From the NCBI GenBank assembly GCA_020853775.1, contig JADYYH010000010.1, positions 1 to 64,000 on the forward strand: a stretch of 64,000 bases of DNA, in the 5' to 3' direction. The position numbers were made by a program, and so were the translations under genes. Position 1 is the first letter of the stretch. The number at the start of each line of letters is the position of its first letter. Source of the stretch: Nitrospira sp. Its GTDB lineage: Bacteria > Nitrospirota > Nitrospiria > Nitrospirales > Nitrospiraceae. Of this stretch, positions 8,941-17,412 are shown piece after piece. The notes under the pieces were generated by a model. The model was not told the DNA's origin. It worked only from the letters and a program-made list of their open reading frames with translations, and ran no database searches.

Positions 8941-8961
8941 CCTTGGGGGCCACCCCCAAGG
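8941..8961 (+). terminator. Hairpin after the mazG operon
   Basis: A 9-bp perfect stem CCTTGGGGG/CCCCCAAGG with a 3-nt loop lies about 110 bp after the operon. No U-tract follows, so it may be a factor-dependent or structural terminator. Confidence 0.5.
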
Positions 8962-9206
8962 CCTAAAACTTGTGCAGGCCGCTGAAGGACCGACCTACGA
9001 AGGGCCTCGCATCGCGAGGAGGTGGCTATACACACGCTTATCCACAGATTCTGTGTGTGAGATAACGAGAGCCCGCTCTTTCTTCACGCTGCTGCGCGCG
9101 AAACGACCGGCAGAGGAACATCAGGGAGCGGAGGTCGAGTATTTCTTGAGGCCGGTATGGGGGACAGGAAGCCGAAGGACGGGCCAGAAACAGCAAAATC
9201 ACCAAT

Positions 9207-9231
9207 CCGGGGAGGCCTTGCGCCTCCCCGG
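9207..9231 (-). terminator. Terminator hairpin of the hem operon
   Basis: A perfect 10-bp stem CCGGGGAGGC/GCCTCCCCGG with a 5-nt loop lies 15 bp beyond the last gene of the hem operon (minus strand). Only a weak T-containing tail follows. Confidence 0.6.
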
Positions 9232-9245
9232 TTGCCATCGATGAC

Positions 9246-9662
9246 TCAGACCGCCAACCCGATCGTCTGTTTGATTTCGCTCCGCAAGCTCTCCTGCTGG
9301 GCCTGGATCCAGGATTCCAGTTGAGGAAAATGATGCGCGAGCGGTCCCGTGAAGGGAGGCACCAAGACATCGGCGCGCTCCTTCAACCAGCCTTCTTCCT
9401 CGGCAATCCGAAGTTTTTGATCGCCGATCTTGCGCGACAGCAGCTTGTTCAACATCAACTGCTGCCCCGGGCTTCCGGTCACGGTGCCCATCAGCTTCGT
9501 TTTCACGTAATCCAATTCTTCCGCGAGCGCGATCTTCACCCGAACCGCATGGGTTGCCGCCCAGGTTGCCCGCTGGATGGAATAGTCATACGAGAACACC
9601 GGCTCCCGGGGTTCGCGAAAGGGTCCGGCAACACTGGAGATTACCAACTGATCATTTAACAT
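9246..9662 (-). CDS. Hypothetical protein at the end of the hem operon
   Basis: This 138-residue soluble protein has no signal peptide or membrane helix. It opens MLNDQLVISSVAGPFREPRE and is mostly predicted helical and charged, with a central ELDYVKTKLMGTVTG and a C-terminal helix LESWIQAQQESLRSEIKQTI. It begins 27 bp after the hemG stop, has its own binding site (AGAAGGA), and is followed by a terminator hairpin, so it is very likely the fourth gene of hemE-hemH-hemG. I do not recognise the family. A role linked to haem is inferred from position only. Confidence 0.85.
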   Translation of the reverse strand: MLNDQLVISSVAGPFREPREPVFSYDYSIQRATWAATHAVRVKIALAEELDYVKTKLMGTVTGSPGQQLMLNKLLSRKIGDQKLRIAEEEGWLKERADVLVPPFTGPLAHHFPQLESWIQAQQESLRSEIKQTIGLAV

Positions 9663-9689
9663 CGTCCACGTCCTTCTGTTGCGGCTCTG

Positions 9690-11159
9690 TTACGATTCCG
9701 CTTCGCGATGAGAGGTCGTCTGGAGGTAGCGTACTGTCTGCGCCGCCGCTTCTGCACCGTCCCTGATGCAATCGGGCAGGCCGACACCGCGATACCCCGC
9801 TCCCGTGACCGTTAATCCCCCGAATCGCGAAAGCGCTGCCTCGAGCTGTCTCAATCGATCGAGATGCCCAAGCGTATATTGCGGCATCGCCCGATGCCAG
9901 CGGTTGACCTCGACATAATGCGGTGTCGCCTGTAGACCGACGATAGAAGCCAGTTCCTCCCGCACGCAACGGACCAATCCCTCATCGTCCTGCTGCAGGA
10001 TGGCCTCACGACCGACCCCGCCCAGATAACAGCGCACAGACACCTCTTCGGGAGGCGCCCGATGCGGCCATTTGATCGACGTCCAGGTCGCCGCAATCAG
10101 GTCACGGCCTTCAACCCGCGGGACCACGAAGCCAAAGCCTTGCAACCGGGTTCCCACCGCGGCGGCGGGATAGATCAAGGAAATGGTCGCCGTCGAGGCG
10201 TAGGGAATCGTCTCCATCAATCCTGCTGCCAGCGGACTTAAGGGCCGAACCAGATCGGCACTCACGTACGCCGGCGTCGCCAGGACTAACGCTTCCGCGG
10301 ACAGAGGCGTGCCATCGGTACAGATCACATCGTACATCCAGCGCCCCGCCTGGTGCGAGCGTACCCGAAGCGCCTCCGCTTGAACGCCTGACTTCAACAC
10401 GCCGCCGGTCTCCCGGATACGAGCCGTCAATCCGGCGACGAGATCCGCCAAACCGTTTTTCAGCGTCACGAACATGGTATGCCGCGGACGTCCATCGGAG
10501 GGTTTCTGCGCCCGTGCTCGGCGTGCCGCCATCATGCCTCGGATCACGCTCCCGTGCGTCTGCTCGAGCTCATAAAAACGGGGAAACGTTGCGCGCAGGC
10601 TCATCTGCTCGGCATCCCCCGCATAGATGCCGGCCATCAGCGGTTCCATGACCCGTTCGCAGGCATGCCGCCCGAACCGGCGACGAAAAAAGGCTGCGAG
10701 CGATTCATCTTCCGTGGAACGGCGAGGGGGAATAAGAAGGTCACAGCCCATCCGGGCCAGATCGATCCATGACAACAAGCCGCTGCGAAAAAAGGGGCCA
10801 AGTTGAGTCGGCGTAAAGGTCACGAGCCCTTCCGGTAACTCGTGCAACTGCCCGCCCCTCAAGACGCTGGCTTTTTTTTCAACGGGATTCGTGTTGATGA
10901 GTTCATCGGCGATGCCAAGCCGCCGACAGAGATCCATGCCCCACGGTTTCTGGGATAGGAATGAATCGGGGCCCGCCTCCATGACCAGCCGGCCGACCCG
11001 ATGGGTGACGATCTTGCCACCCCAGACAGGCGCGGCATCGAGGATCGTGCAGGACAGCGCCACATCGGCCGCCGCGGCTTGATCCAGGAGCGCGTAGGCC
11101 GTGGAGAGGCCCGAGATGCCTCCACCGATGATGACGACTGACCGTGAAGTGCGCGCCAC
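9690..11159 (-). CDS. hemG: Protoporphyrinogen oxidase, HemG/HemY type
   Basis: This FAD enzyme oxidises protoporphyrinogen IX to protoporphyrin IX, the penultimate step of the protoporphyrin route to haem. The 489-residue protein starts with a GTG codon. It has the dinucleotide-binding motif VVIIGGGISGLSTAYALL at the N terminus, a central amine-oxidase-like domain, and the C-terminal FAD signature GAGYRGVGLPDCIRDG. Length and motifs match the oxygen-dependent HemY family. It lies between hemH and a 138-residue orphan. No strong ribosome binding site precedes the GTG. Confidence 0.93.
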   Translation of the reverse strand: MARTSRSVVIIGGGISGLSTAYALLDQAAAADVALSCTILDAAPVWGGKIVTHRVGRLVMEAGPDSFLSQKPWGMDLCRRLGIADELINTNPVEKKASVLRGGQLHELPEGLVTFTPTQLGPFFRSGLLSWIDLARMGCDLLIPPRRSTEDESLAAFFRRRFGRHACERVMEPLMAGIYAGDAEQMSLRATFPRFYELEQTHGSVIRGMMAARRARAQKPSDGRPRHTMFVTLKNGLADLVAGLTARIRETGGVLKSGVQAEALRVRSHQAGRWMYDVICTDGTPLSAEALVLATPAYVSADLVRPLSPLAAGLMETIPYASTATISLIYPAAAVGTRLQGFGFVVPRVEGRDLIAATWTSIKWPHRAPPEEVSVRCYLGGVGREAILQQDDEGLVRCVREELASIVGLQATPHYVEVNRWHRAMPQYTLGHLDRLRQLEAALSRFGGLTVTGAGYRGVGLPDCIRDGAEAAAQTVRYLQTTSHREAES

Positions 11160-11365
11160 AGGTGGTGCCGCTAAGTGGGAGTGGAATAATGGTGTGACGC
11201 GAGCCGACCACGTCGAGCGTCAGGACAATCGACGAATTCTCGCAGGCTGTCCCGACAGGCCCCGCCGCGCGGCCGCAAAAAACGATGCGGCACATCGCCC
11301 GTAGCCGGGTACGTCACAGCGCGGAACGCGGGTAGCACCCTGTTGCAGGACTCGTTCAACATCGC

Positions 11366-12310
11366 CTACTGAACCAGAGAAGACTCGTGCGCCTCCACGA
11401 CCGACACCAGGATGTCGATCATGGCAGCCGAGGCATTCAACATGGGCATACGCTCAAGCTGAATGCCCTTCGTGCGGGCCCACTGCGTGAGCTCGATATC
11501 AATGTCATACAGCGTTTCCACATGGTCGCAGAGAAAACCGATGGGCGCCACCAGCACATGGTGATGACCGGCGCGAGCTACATCGTCCAGCACCTCTTCG
11601 ACAGACGGCCCGAGCCATTTTTCGCCGGAACGCCCCTGGCTTTGATAGGCCCAGCGCATCGGTTGCCCGTCGAGTTGCGCACACACCGCCTCAACCGTAC
11701 CTCGAACTTCGTCCGGATACGGATCCTTCATGGCCACCACCCGTTCCGGCAGACTATGGGCCGTGAATAGCACGGGTACCTGCGTGCGGACCGCCGCAGG
11801 AAATCGTTCCAGCGTGCGACGGATACGCTCGACAATCGCGGCGATCAACAACGGATGACGGTGCCAGCTTGCCACGAAGCTGATCGGCGTCGCATCGGCC
11901 AACTGCGCACGGGCGTCTTCGACCTTTTTCACGTAGGCGCCGATGCTGAGCACCGAGTACTGCGGCGCCATGCACAACCCGACAATGTGATCAGGAGCGG
12001 CGGTGAGCAATTCGGCATATGCGTCCTTGATGAACGGATGCCAGTGACGCAATCCCACGTAACACCGAAAACGCGCTTCTCCGGACGCGTTGAGCCGCTG
12101 CTCCAACGCGTCGGCTACCTCGCGCATAATCCCGAGTACCGGCGACTTCCCACCCGTCAATCGATACCGTGTCCGGATTTCCTCGATCAGCTCGGGAGGA
12201 GTCGGCCGCCCGCCGCGGACATCGAGCAGATACGGGTCCACATTCTCCAGACTATCCGGGCCGCCCATGGCCATCAGCAAGAGCGCAATGGGACGTGGTG
12301 CTGCCAGCAT
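11366..12310 (-). CDS. hemH: Ferrochelatase HemH
   Basis: HemH inserts Fe2+ into protoporphyrin IX to make protohaem. The 314-residue protein begins with LLLMAMGGPDSLENVDPYL, as ferrochelatases do. It carries the His-containing motif VGLRHWHPFI and the FTAHSLPERVV region that holds the catalytic histidine, and ends near VAPIGFLCDHVETLYDIDIE. No iron-sulfur cysteine cluster is visible at the C terminus, as is normal for most bacterial forms. It sits between hemE (85-bp gap) and hemG (206-bp gap). The larger gap holds only a 63-codon frame that I do not accept. Confidence 0.95.
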   Translation of the reverse strand: MLAAPRPIALLLMAMGGPDSLENVDPYLLDVRGGRPTPPELIEEIRTRYRLTGGKSPVLGIMREVADALEQRLNASGEARFRCYVGLRHWHPFIKDAYAELLTAAPDHIVGLCMAPQYSVLSIGAYVKKVEDARAQLADATPISFVASWHRHPLLIAAIVERIRRTLERFPAAVRTQVPVLFTAHSLPERVVAMKDPYPDEVRGTVEAVCAQLDGQPMRWAYQSQGRSGEKWLGPSVEEVLDDVARAGHHHVLVAPIGFLCDHVETLYDIDIELTQWARTKGIQLERMPMLNASAAMIDILVSVVEAHESSLVQ

Positions 12311-12395
12311 CCGGGATCTCGTCAGGCCTGACTAGGAAGGCAGCGTTCGCGAACCAATCGCCTGCTGAGGAGTGAACGCATAGGCCTCACAACGG

Positions 12396-13421
12396 TCAGC
12401 GGGTGCTCAATTTGTGGACAAGATCGATCGTCGCAGCGACATGTTCCACAGGCGTATTGGGAAGGATCCCGTGGCCCAGATTGAAAATGTGCCCGGGTCG
12501 CCCGCCAGCCCGGCGAAGAATATCCGACACGCGACGCTCGATTTCATGCATTGGCCCAAACAGGGTAACCGGATCGAGATTGCCTTGCACGGCGCGGTCG
12601 TACCCCACCATGGCCCATGCCTCATCGAGAGGAATCCGCCAATCGATCCCGATCACATCGCCGCCCGCCTGGCGCATCGATTTGAGGATGGCCGTCGTGC
12701 CGGTGCCGAAGTGAATGAGCGGCACCCCTTCATGCTTGAGGCCATCAAAAATCAGCTGCACATGCGGCATGACATACTCCGCATAATCGCCCGCCGACAG
12801 GCAGCCGACCCAACTGTCGAACAGCTGCACAGCCTGGGCGCCGGCCCGAATCTGACGACGCAGATACCCGGTAATGGCCCGCGCGAACGTATCCATCAAG
12901 CGGTGCCACACCTCCGGCTCGCCATACATCATCTGCTTGGTGTGGATGTAGTTCCGCGAACTCCCGCCTTCAATCGCGTAACTGGCCAAGGTAAACGGAG
13001 CCCCGGCAAAACCGATCAACGGCACTCGACCAGTGAGCATTTTGCGGGTCAGGCTGATGGCATCCATGACGTACTGAAGATCGTTGTCATCGAGCATCTT
13101 GAGCCGCTCCACCGCCGCCCGATCACGCACGGGATTGTGGATAATCGGCCCCTCTCCCTCCGCAAACTCCAGCGACAGCCCCATCGGTTCCAACGGGAGC
13201 AGAATGTCGGCAAAAATGATGGCCGCATCGAGCGCAAACCGGTCGATCGGCTGCAAGGTAACCTGAGCCGCCAATTCCGGTGTTTTGCACAGTTCAAGAA
13301 TCGAATATTTTTCCCGCAATCGGCGGTACTCAATCATATAACGGCCCGCCTGGCGCATAAACCAGACCGGCGTACAATCAACCGGTTCGCGCCGGCACGC
13401 TTTGAGAAATCGATCATTCAT
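12396..13421 (-). CDS. hemE: Uroporphyrinogen decarboxylase HemE
   Basis: HemE removes four carboxyl groups from uroporphyrinogen III to give coproporphyrinogen III. The protein is 341 residues from the ATG at 13421. It starts MNDRFLKACRREPVDCTPVW, with WFMRQAGRYM (substrate binding) and FAGAPFTLASY following. A start four codons upstream (13433) would fall inside the -10 box, so the 13421 start, which matches the family's usual N terminus, is preferred. No ribosome binding site is visible, and only 10 nt separate the -10 from the ATG. It heads the operon hemE-hemH-hemG-orphan. Confidence 0.96.
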   Translation of the reverse strand: MNDRFLKACRREPVDCTPVWFMRQAGRYMIEYRRLREKYSILELCKTPELAAQVTLQPIDRFALDAAIIFADILLPLEPMGLSLEFAEGEGPIIHNPVRDRAAVERLKMLDDNDLQYVMDAISLTRKMLTGRVPLIGFAGAPFTLASYAIEGGSSRNYIHTKQMMYGEPEVWHRLMDTFARAITGYLRRQIRAGAQAVQLFDSWVGCLSAGDYAEYVMPHVQLIFDGLKHEGVPLIHFGTGTTAILKSMRQAGGDVIGIDWRIPLDEAWAMVGYDRAVQGNLDPVTLFGPMHEIERRVSDILRRAGGRPGHIFNLGHGILPNTPVEHVAATIDLVHKLSTR

Positions 13422-13431
13422 AATGGGGCGC

Positions 13432-13461
13432 ATTTTAGAGGGGCAGTCAGAACAGAGTCAA
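13432..13461 (-). promoter_or_regulatory. hem operon promoter, leaderless type
   Basis: On the minus strand: -35 TTGACT, an 18-bp spacer, -10 TAAAAT, then 10 nt to the hemE ATG. The element closely mirrors the purM promoter (same spacer length, GC-rich GCGCCCC after the -10). Confidence 0.75.
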
Positions 13462-13590
13462 ACAATCTTGCGCGACGTTCCAGCCCAGAGGCTCCCGTTG
13501 CTCTGCGCTCCCGGCCCTGCGCCTCACGCACGGCCCGGTTCCCGACGCGTGGGTGCGGGCCAGGGGTCGCCGACCAAGGCAAAAAATCTC

Positions 13591-13620
13591 ACGACATTTT
13601 CCTACGAATCTGTGTATAAT
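13591..13620 (+). promoter_or_regulatory. Desaturase promoter with a long leader
   Basis: The -10 is a perfect TATAAT (13615-13620). The -35 reads ACGACA with an 18-bp spacer. This leaves a leader of about 168 nt before the desaturase start at 13795. The 360-bp gap between hemE and the desaturase (13434-13794) holds this promoter, the hem promoter and no gene. I could not assign the leader to a known riboswitch. Confidence 0.6.
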
Positions 13621-13794
13621 GGTCGCACGTGTCTTGAAGGCTGAGTCTTCACACTCACCGATCGACACCATCCGAAACATTCAGCGGCCTGCCCCATCGC
13701 ATCAATCGCAAGCGCCGCAACGAATACGTCACGCTAGTGCAACAACGGCGCGACCCCTCGGTACCGCATCCTAATTCGCAACTCTGGAGGTGGC

Positions 13795-14814
13795 ATGAGT
13801 AGTGATCTGCACCCGCTCACCTTACCCGACAACGGTGAGCTGCCCAAAACCGACGAGCAGCCTGTAGCGGAGGCCGCCCCGAGCCACACGCCCTGGCTGA
13901 CCATCATGCATTGGTTTGATTCCTGGGCCGGCATCGAGAACATGAAAACTGATGCTGCCCCCGCCACGGTCGACTGGTTGCGGGCCATTCCTCTCATCAC
14001 GGTCCACTTGATCTGCCTCGGCGTGTTTATCGTGGGATGGAGCTGGGTCGCGGTCGGCGTCTGCGCCGCGTTTTACTTCCTACGTATGTTTGCCATCACC
14101 GGGTGGTATCACCGGTACTTTTCCCATCGGACATTTAAAACGTCCCGCGCGTGTCAATTTGCCTTTGCGCTGCTGGGCTCTTCATGCGCACAACGGGGCC
14201 CGCTCTGGTGGGCCGGCCATCATCGTCACCATCACATCTATTCGGATAAGCCCGAAGATACGCATTCCGTGCGGCAGGGCGGATTTCTCTGGGCCCACAT
14301 CGGCTGGATCAGCTCGAAGAAATTCTTTCCGCCACGGCTGAAAAGCATCGGCGATTTTGCCAAATTTCCCGAACTGCGGTTCCTGGATCGATTCGATACC
14401 CTGGTGCCGACTATCTGCGGATTCGGCATGTTCGGGTTGGGCAAATTGCTAGAAGCCTATGCGCCGGGGCTCGGCACCAATGGCCCTCAGATGTTGATCT
14501 GGGGATTCTTCGTCTCCACCGTCGCCCTGCTCCACGGCACCTGCACGATCAATTCCTTGTCGCACGTGTATGGATCGCAGCGTTACAAAACCGGCGACGA
14601 CAGCAAAAACAATTTCATTCTCGCCATGATCACCCTCGGCGAAGGCTGGCACAACAATCACCACTACTATGCCGCATCGACGCGGCAGGGGTTCTACTGG
14701 TGGGAAATCGACATCACCTACTACATACTTCGCGCCATGCAGGCTGTAGGATTGGTATGGGATATCCGCGAAGTGCCGGTCCACGTACGAGAAGGGAAGA
14801 GTAAACTCGCCTAG
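13795..14814 (+). CDS. Membrane acyl-CoA/acyl-lipid desaturase
   Basis: This di-iron integral-membrane desaturase probably introduces a cis double bond (delta-9 type) into fatty acyl chains to tune membrane fluidity. The 339-residue protein has three histidine boxes: HRYFSH (about residue 105), HHRHHH (about 142) and HNNHH (about 286), with the expected spacing, and hydrophobic segments between them. The first 60 residues are a polar extension. The binding site CTGGAGGTGGC sits before the ATG. A promoter lies 175 bp upstream, and a GC-rich hairpin terminates the gene. Substrate and regiospecificity cannot be fixed from the sequence. Confidence 0.92.
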   Translation: MSSDLHPLTLPDNGELPKTDEQPVAEAAPSHTPWLTIMHWFDSWAGIENMKTDAAPATVDWLRAIPLITVHLICLGVFIVGWSWVAVGVCAAFYFLRMFAITGWYHRYFSHRTFKTSRACQFAFALLGSSCAQRGPLWWAGHHRHHHIYSDKPEDTHSVRQGGFLWAHIGWISSKKFFPPRLKSIGDFAKFPELRFLDRFDTLVPTICGFGMFGLGKLLEAYAPGLGTNGPQMLIWGFFVSTVALLHGTCTINSLSHVYGSQRYKTGDDSKNNFILAMITLGEGWHNNHHYYAASTRQGFYWWEIDITYYILRAMQAVGLVWDIREVPVHVREGKSKLA

Positions 14815-14820
14815 CTGAGA

Positions 14821-14850
14821 GCGGGGGCGGCCTCAACGGCTCGCCCCCGC
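14821..14850 (+). terminator. Terminator hairpin between convergent genes
   Basis: A 9-bp stem GCGGGGGCG/CGCCCCCGC with a 12-nt loop begins 7 bp after the desaturase stop and 10 bp before the convergent gene's stop. It can serve both strands, although no U-tract follows. Confidence 0.6.
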
Positions 14851-14859
14851 CGCTCCGTG

Positions 14860-15330
14860 TTACACCCACTCCGACTCATCCGCCGACCTTGATTTACTGC
14901 CGTACTGCGGCGCCAACCGATCACGGATGTCACGGCTCGCGGCATCAATCTCTGCCAGCTCTGCTGCCGTCGCGATCCACGCATCCTCCGGTATCAGTTC
15001 GATGCGATAATGACTCTTTCGCATCGAAAACCATTCGATGTACGGATGGGGCACCAGATGGGGATGGGGATCGAATGAGATGAGGCTCGCGTCTCCAATC
15101 TGCGGACTCTCGACATCCCCCAGCACTTGACCGGCCAGATCCTCGTCGGCGAACCGGCTGTTCTTGAAGCGGATCACCTGCCCAGCGATTTCTCCCCGAC
15201 AATTGCCTGCGAGATAAAAGTCGATCGCACCCAAGACGGCAAATGTGATCCGTCCGACGACCGTACCATCCTGCCGGTTGTCGAGAAATCCCTCTTGCAC
15301 CCATCGGCTGTTGCCGAACTTTTGAGCCAT
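14860..15330 (-). CDS. Hypothetical soluble protein
   Basis: This 156-residue protein starts MAQKFGNSRWVQEGFLDNRQ. The ATG at 15330 is chosen over one eight codons upstream because the sequence AAGGGAGATGAC places a strong ribosome binding site before it. The protein has beta-rich segments (VVGRITFAVLGAIDFYLAG) and an acidic C terminus. There is no signal peptide or clear membrane helix. I do not recognise a named family. It begins 1 bp after the EamA gene stop and is surely in the same operon. Confidence 0.8.
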   Translation of the reverse strand: MAQKFGNSRWVQEGFLDNRQDGTVVGRITFAVLGAIDFYLAGNCRGEIAGQVIRFKNSRFADEDLAGQVLGDVESPQIGDASLISFDPHPHLVPHPYIEWFSMRKSHYRIELIPEDAWIATAAELAEIDAASRDIRDRLAPQYGSKSRSADESEWV

Positions 15331-15331
15331 G

Positions 15332-16210
15332 TCATCTCCCTTCTGAACGCACACTCACAGGCTGTGGAGAGGCCTGAGCCATCTCCCCGGGCACCCGCGA
15401 TCCGAGCAGCACACCGCCCAGAATCATCGCGCTGCCGAACCATCCTTGTGCATCCAGGTTTTCTCCGAGAAAATACCATGCGAGCCAGGCTGCGATGGCC
15501 GGCTCCACGGCGAACAATAGTGCGACTTGTTGTGCCGGCAGAAGCTGTTGCGCCCACATCTGCACGGCAAACGCGCCCGTCGCCAGAATACCGGTGACCC
15601 CAAGGCCCAACAGCAAGACACGGCTCGGCTCGAACATGGCCGCCGTCGGCTGCTCCCACCACATCGCACCCAACATCGCGACAGTCATCATCACCAGTTG
15701 CCAGGCGAACAACGACACCGCGTCCGTCGTTCTGGTGTATCGCTCCAGACACACCATGTGTGCCGCGAAGGCCGCGGCGCTGCCGAGAGTCAGTAGATCA
15801 CCAAGATTGGCGGAGGCCGCCGGTTTGACGAGTAACCACAGCCCAAGCAACGCGATGCCATTTGAGATCCAGGTTTGCGCGCTCAAGCGACGCAGATACA
15901 GAGGCACGAACACGACATACAACACCGTAATAAACGCCGAGTTGGACGCGGTGGTCACATGCAGTCCGACGGTCTGCAGCACATATCCGAGGAACAACCA
16001 GAGGCTCGCGATCAGGCTCATCCGCAACATCGCGGCATCGCGCGTCAGTTTACGGCCTAGGAACAACAGCACCGCGAACACCAGGAGCATGCCAAGCAAA
16101 AATCGCAGGAACAGAAACGAGAGCGGCGTGATCTGTTCGAGGGCGGCCTTGGTGGCCGGAAATGTTGCGCCCCACACAAAAGTTGTGAGGAGAAGCGCAA
16201 GTTGAGGCAT
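15332..16210 (-). CDS. EamA/DMT-family transporter
   Basis: This 292-residue inner-membrane protein has ten predicted helices in two repeated EamA halves. The first half begins LALLLTTFVWGATFPATKAAL, and the second half contains VEPAIAAWLAWYFLGENL, the characteristic EamA ending. Members export amino acids, metabolites or drugs. The substrate cannot be predicted here. It is the upstream gene of a pair with the 156-residue hypothetical protein. Confidence 0.9.
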   Translation of the reverse strand: MPQLALLLTTFVWGATFPATKAALEQITPLSFLFLRFLLGMLLVFAVLLFLGRKLTRDAAMLRMSLIASLWLFLGYVLQTVGLHVTTASNSAFITVLYVVFVPLYLRRLSAQTWISNGIALLGLWLLVKPAASANLGDLLTLGSAAAFAAHMVCLERYTRTTDAVSLFAWQLVMMTVAMLGAMWWEQPTAAMFEPSRVLLLGLGVTGILATGAFAVQMWAQQLLPAQQVALLFAVEPAIAAWLAWYFLGENLDAQGWFGSAMILGGVLLGSRVPGEMAQASPQPVSVRSEGR

Positions 16211-16305
16211 GGTCAGGCGATTGGACGTGTTGAGTAATGAACCGGGGACGGCGCGTTCGTAAGCCGGCGGGGGTCTATCGGCTCAGCACTGTCATGTGAA
16301 GTCGA

Positions 16306-16509
16306 TTAGGGTTTGCAGAGCGCGCACTTGCGCTCATCGGTGGTCCCGGCCTGTTCCATCGCCGCGAGCGCGCGTTCTTTATCAGGATAGTCGAACCAGC
16401 CGCCCTCCCAAAAATCGCTACTCGAAATGCTGGAGGGCACTTCCGAACAACGGTCCCGATGAAGTGTCACTCGATCGATCGCGCGTGCAATGTGGATCCA
16501 ATAGACCAT
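16306..16509 (-). CDS. Small hypothetical protein with CxxC end
   Basis: This 67-residue protein starts at the ATG at 16509 (MVYWIHIARAIDRVTLHRDR) and ends ERKCALCKP, a CxxC that could bind zinc or be redox-active. The frame extends further upstream, but that part is Arg/Cys-rich and not protein-like. The ATG follows a weak GGGG binding site. It is charged and soluble. I do not recognise a named family. The gap 16510-16656 has no gene. Confidence 0.65.
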   Translation of the reverse strand: MVYWIHIARAIDRVTLHRDRCSEVPSSISSSDFWEGGWFDYPDKERALAAMEQAGTTDERKCALCKP

Positions 16510-16656
16510 GGTACCCCGTCGAACTCTGTCGTCAGGACCGTCGCAGCCCAACCCTACCACGCACCTCTCGGAGAGAGCAATGCGGGGAACGTACCAAGCC
16601 GCAACGACCCGCGACAGTAACACACATGAATGTGGGATGAACCCAGGAGGTACGTG

Positions 16657-16833
16657 CTAGGGCAGGAGCTGCCACTCGTCCTTCTCGATTACGGTCTTGA
16701 CGCCGGTTTCGAGCTTCTTGACGTCCTTCTCTTCGAACAGACGCATATAGCGCTCGATCCGGTCTGGATCGTCGATGCGCTCTTCCTGCATAACACCGCC
16801 ATTGCCTTTGTACTTCCGGATTAACAGGGGCAT
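16657..16833 (-). CDS. Small basic hypothetical protein (58 residues)
   Basis: The 59-codon frame starts MPLLIRKYKGNGGVMQEERI, continues with RIERYMRLFEEKDVKKLETG and ends DEWQLLP. A near-perfect ribosome binding site (AAGGAG, 9 nt before the ATG) supports it. The composition is Lys/Glu/Arg-rich and helical, with no signal peptide. I do not recognise the family. It is divergent from the FmdB-type gene, sharing a 170-bp intergenic region that must contain both promoters. Confidence 0.8.
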   Translation of the reverse strand: MPLLIRKYKGNGGVMQEERIDDPDRIERYMRLFEEKDVKKLETGVKTVIEKDEWQLLP

Positions 16834-17003
16834 TTCAACCGCTCCTTCAATTGTAGCTCGCGTTTCGACACAAAGATTCGGTACAATAGTGCAAAGTTAC
16901 ACACAGGGTCAAGCGTTTCCAAACAGAGAACCGCTTTCTCTCGGCCAGCCCCTCAAGGGAGGGCCATCGAGTGCCAGTCTTCTCCAGCTTGAAGGAGTCG
17001 GCA

Positions 17004-17315
17004 ATGCCGGTCTACGAATATCGCTGCGAACAATGTACCCATCGGTTCGAGGCCACGCAATCCATCCATGCGCGGCCGGACGATACGGTCTGCCCACAGT
17101 GCAACAACGTGGGGGCAACCCGGATCTTGTCCGCTTTCGCCTCGAAGGTCAAAGGCAGCCACAAGCCGGGCTTTGAGGAAATCAAAGCGTACGACATGCT
17201 CAATGAACGCATGGATCGCTTCTCCAAACTTCCGCCCGCCATGGGCAAACGCGTGGATGTGTCGCCGGAGATGATGTCCGGCGCGGTCACCCCGACGGAT
17301 AGCCCCGACTCCTAG
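17004..17315 (+). CDS. FmdB-type zinc-ribbon protein
   Basis: This 103-residue protein opens MPVYEYRCEQCTHRFEATQS. The two CxxC pairs (C8/C11 and C30/C33, CPQC) form a one-zinc ribbon of the FmdB family of putative regulatory proteins. The C-terminal 60 residues are variable and charged (FEEIKAYDMLNERMDRFSKL). The start at 17004 is fixed by GAAGGAG six nt upstream; a start 11 codons earlier has no site. The function is unknown: FmdB was named for amidase-gene regulation, but most members are uncharacterised. Confidence 0.9.
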   Translation: MPVYEYRCEQCTHRFEATQSIHARPDDTVCPQCNNVGATRILSAFASKVKGSHKPGFEEIKAYDMLNERMDRFSKLPPAMGKRVDVSPEMMSGAVTPTDSPDS

Positions 17316-17412
17316 GGAAGAGGTTGCGTGAGCGGAAGGGGCCATTGTCCCGATCTGCCGCGCCACAATGCCCCGGAACGCCAGTCGGGGGCGAGAGGGA
17401 GAATTGTTCAGC

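Larger units (their letters stand above)
8832..9245. other. Gap with two hairpins and no gene
   Basis: This 414-bp gap separates the rightward mazG operon from the leftward haem operon. It holds a CCCCTAGGGG palindrome followed by TTTT near 8902-8915, a stem-loop at 8941-8961 and another at 9207-9231. A 90-codon frame at 8972-9244 has no binding site or credible composition. A single DnaA-box-like TTATCCACA occurs at 9038-9046 but is not clustered. Confidence 0.6.

Noticed and set aside
9038..9046. A perfect DnaA box TTATCCACA in the mazG-hem gap
   Set aside because: Only one exact box is present, with no AT-rich unwinding region or dnaA/dnaN genes. A single 9-mer match in 64 kb is close to chance.
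8972..9244. A 90-codon rightward frame in the hem-mazG gap
   Set aside because: Composition is not protein-like and it overlaps the hem operon terminator.
11171..11362. A 63-codon frame between hemH and hemG
   Set aside because: No binding site, unusual Arg/Cys-rich composition and no family match; likely a chance frame.
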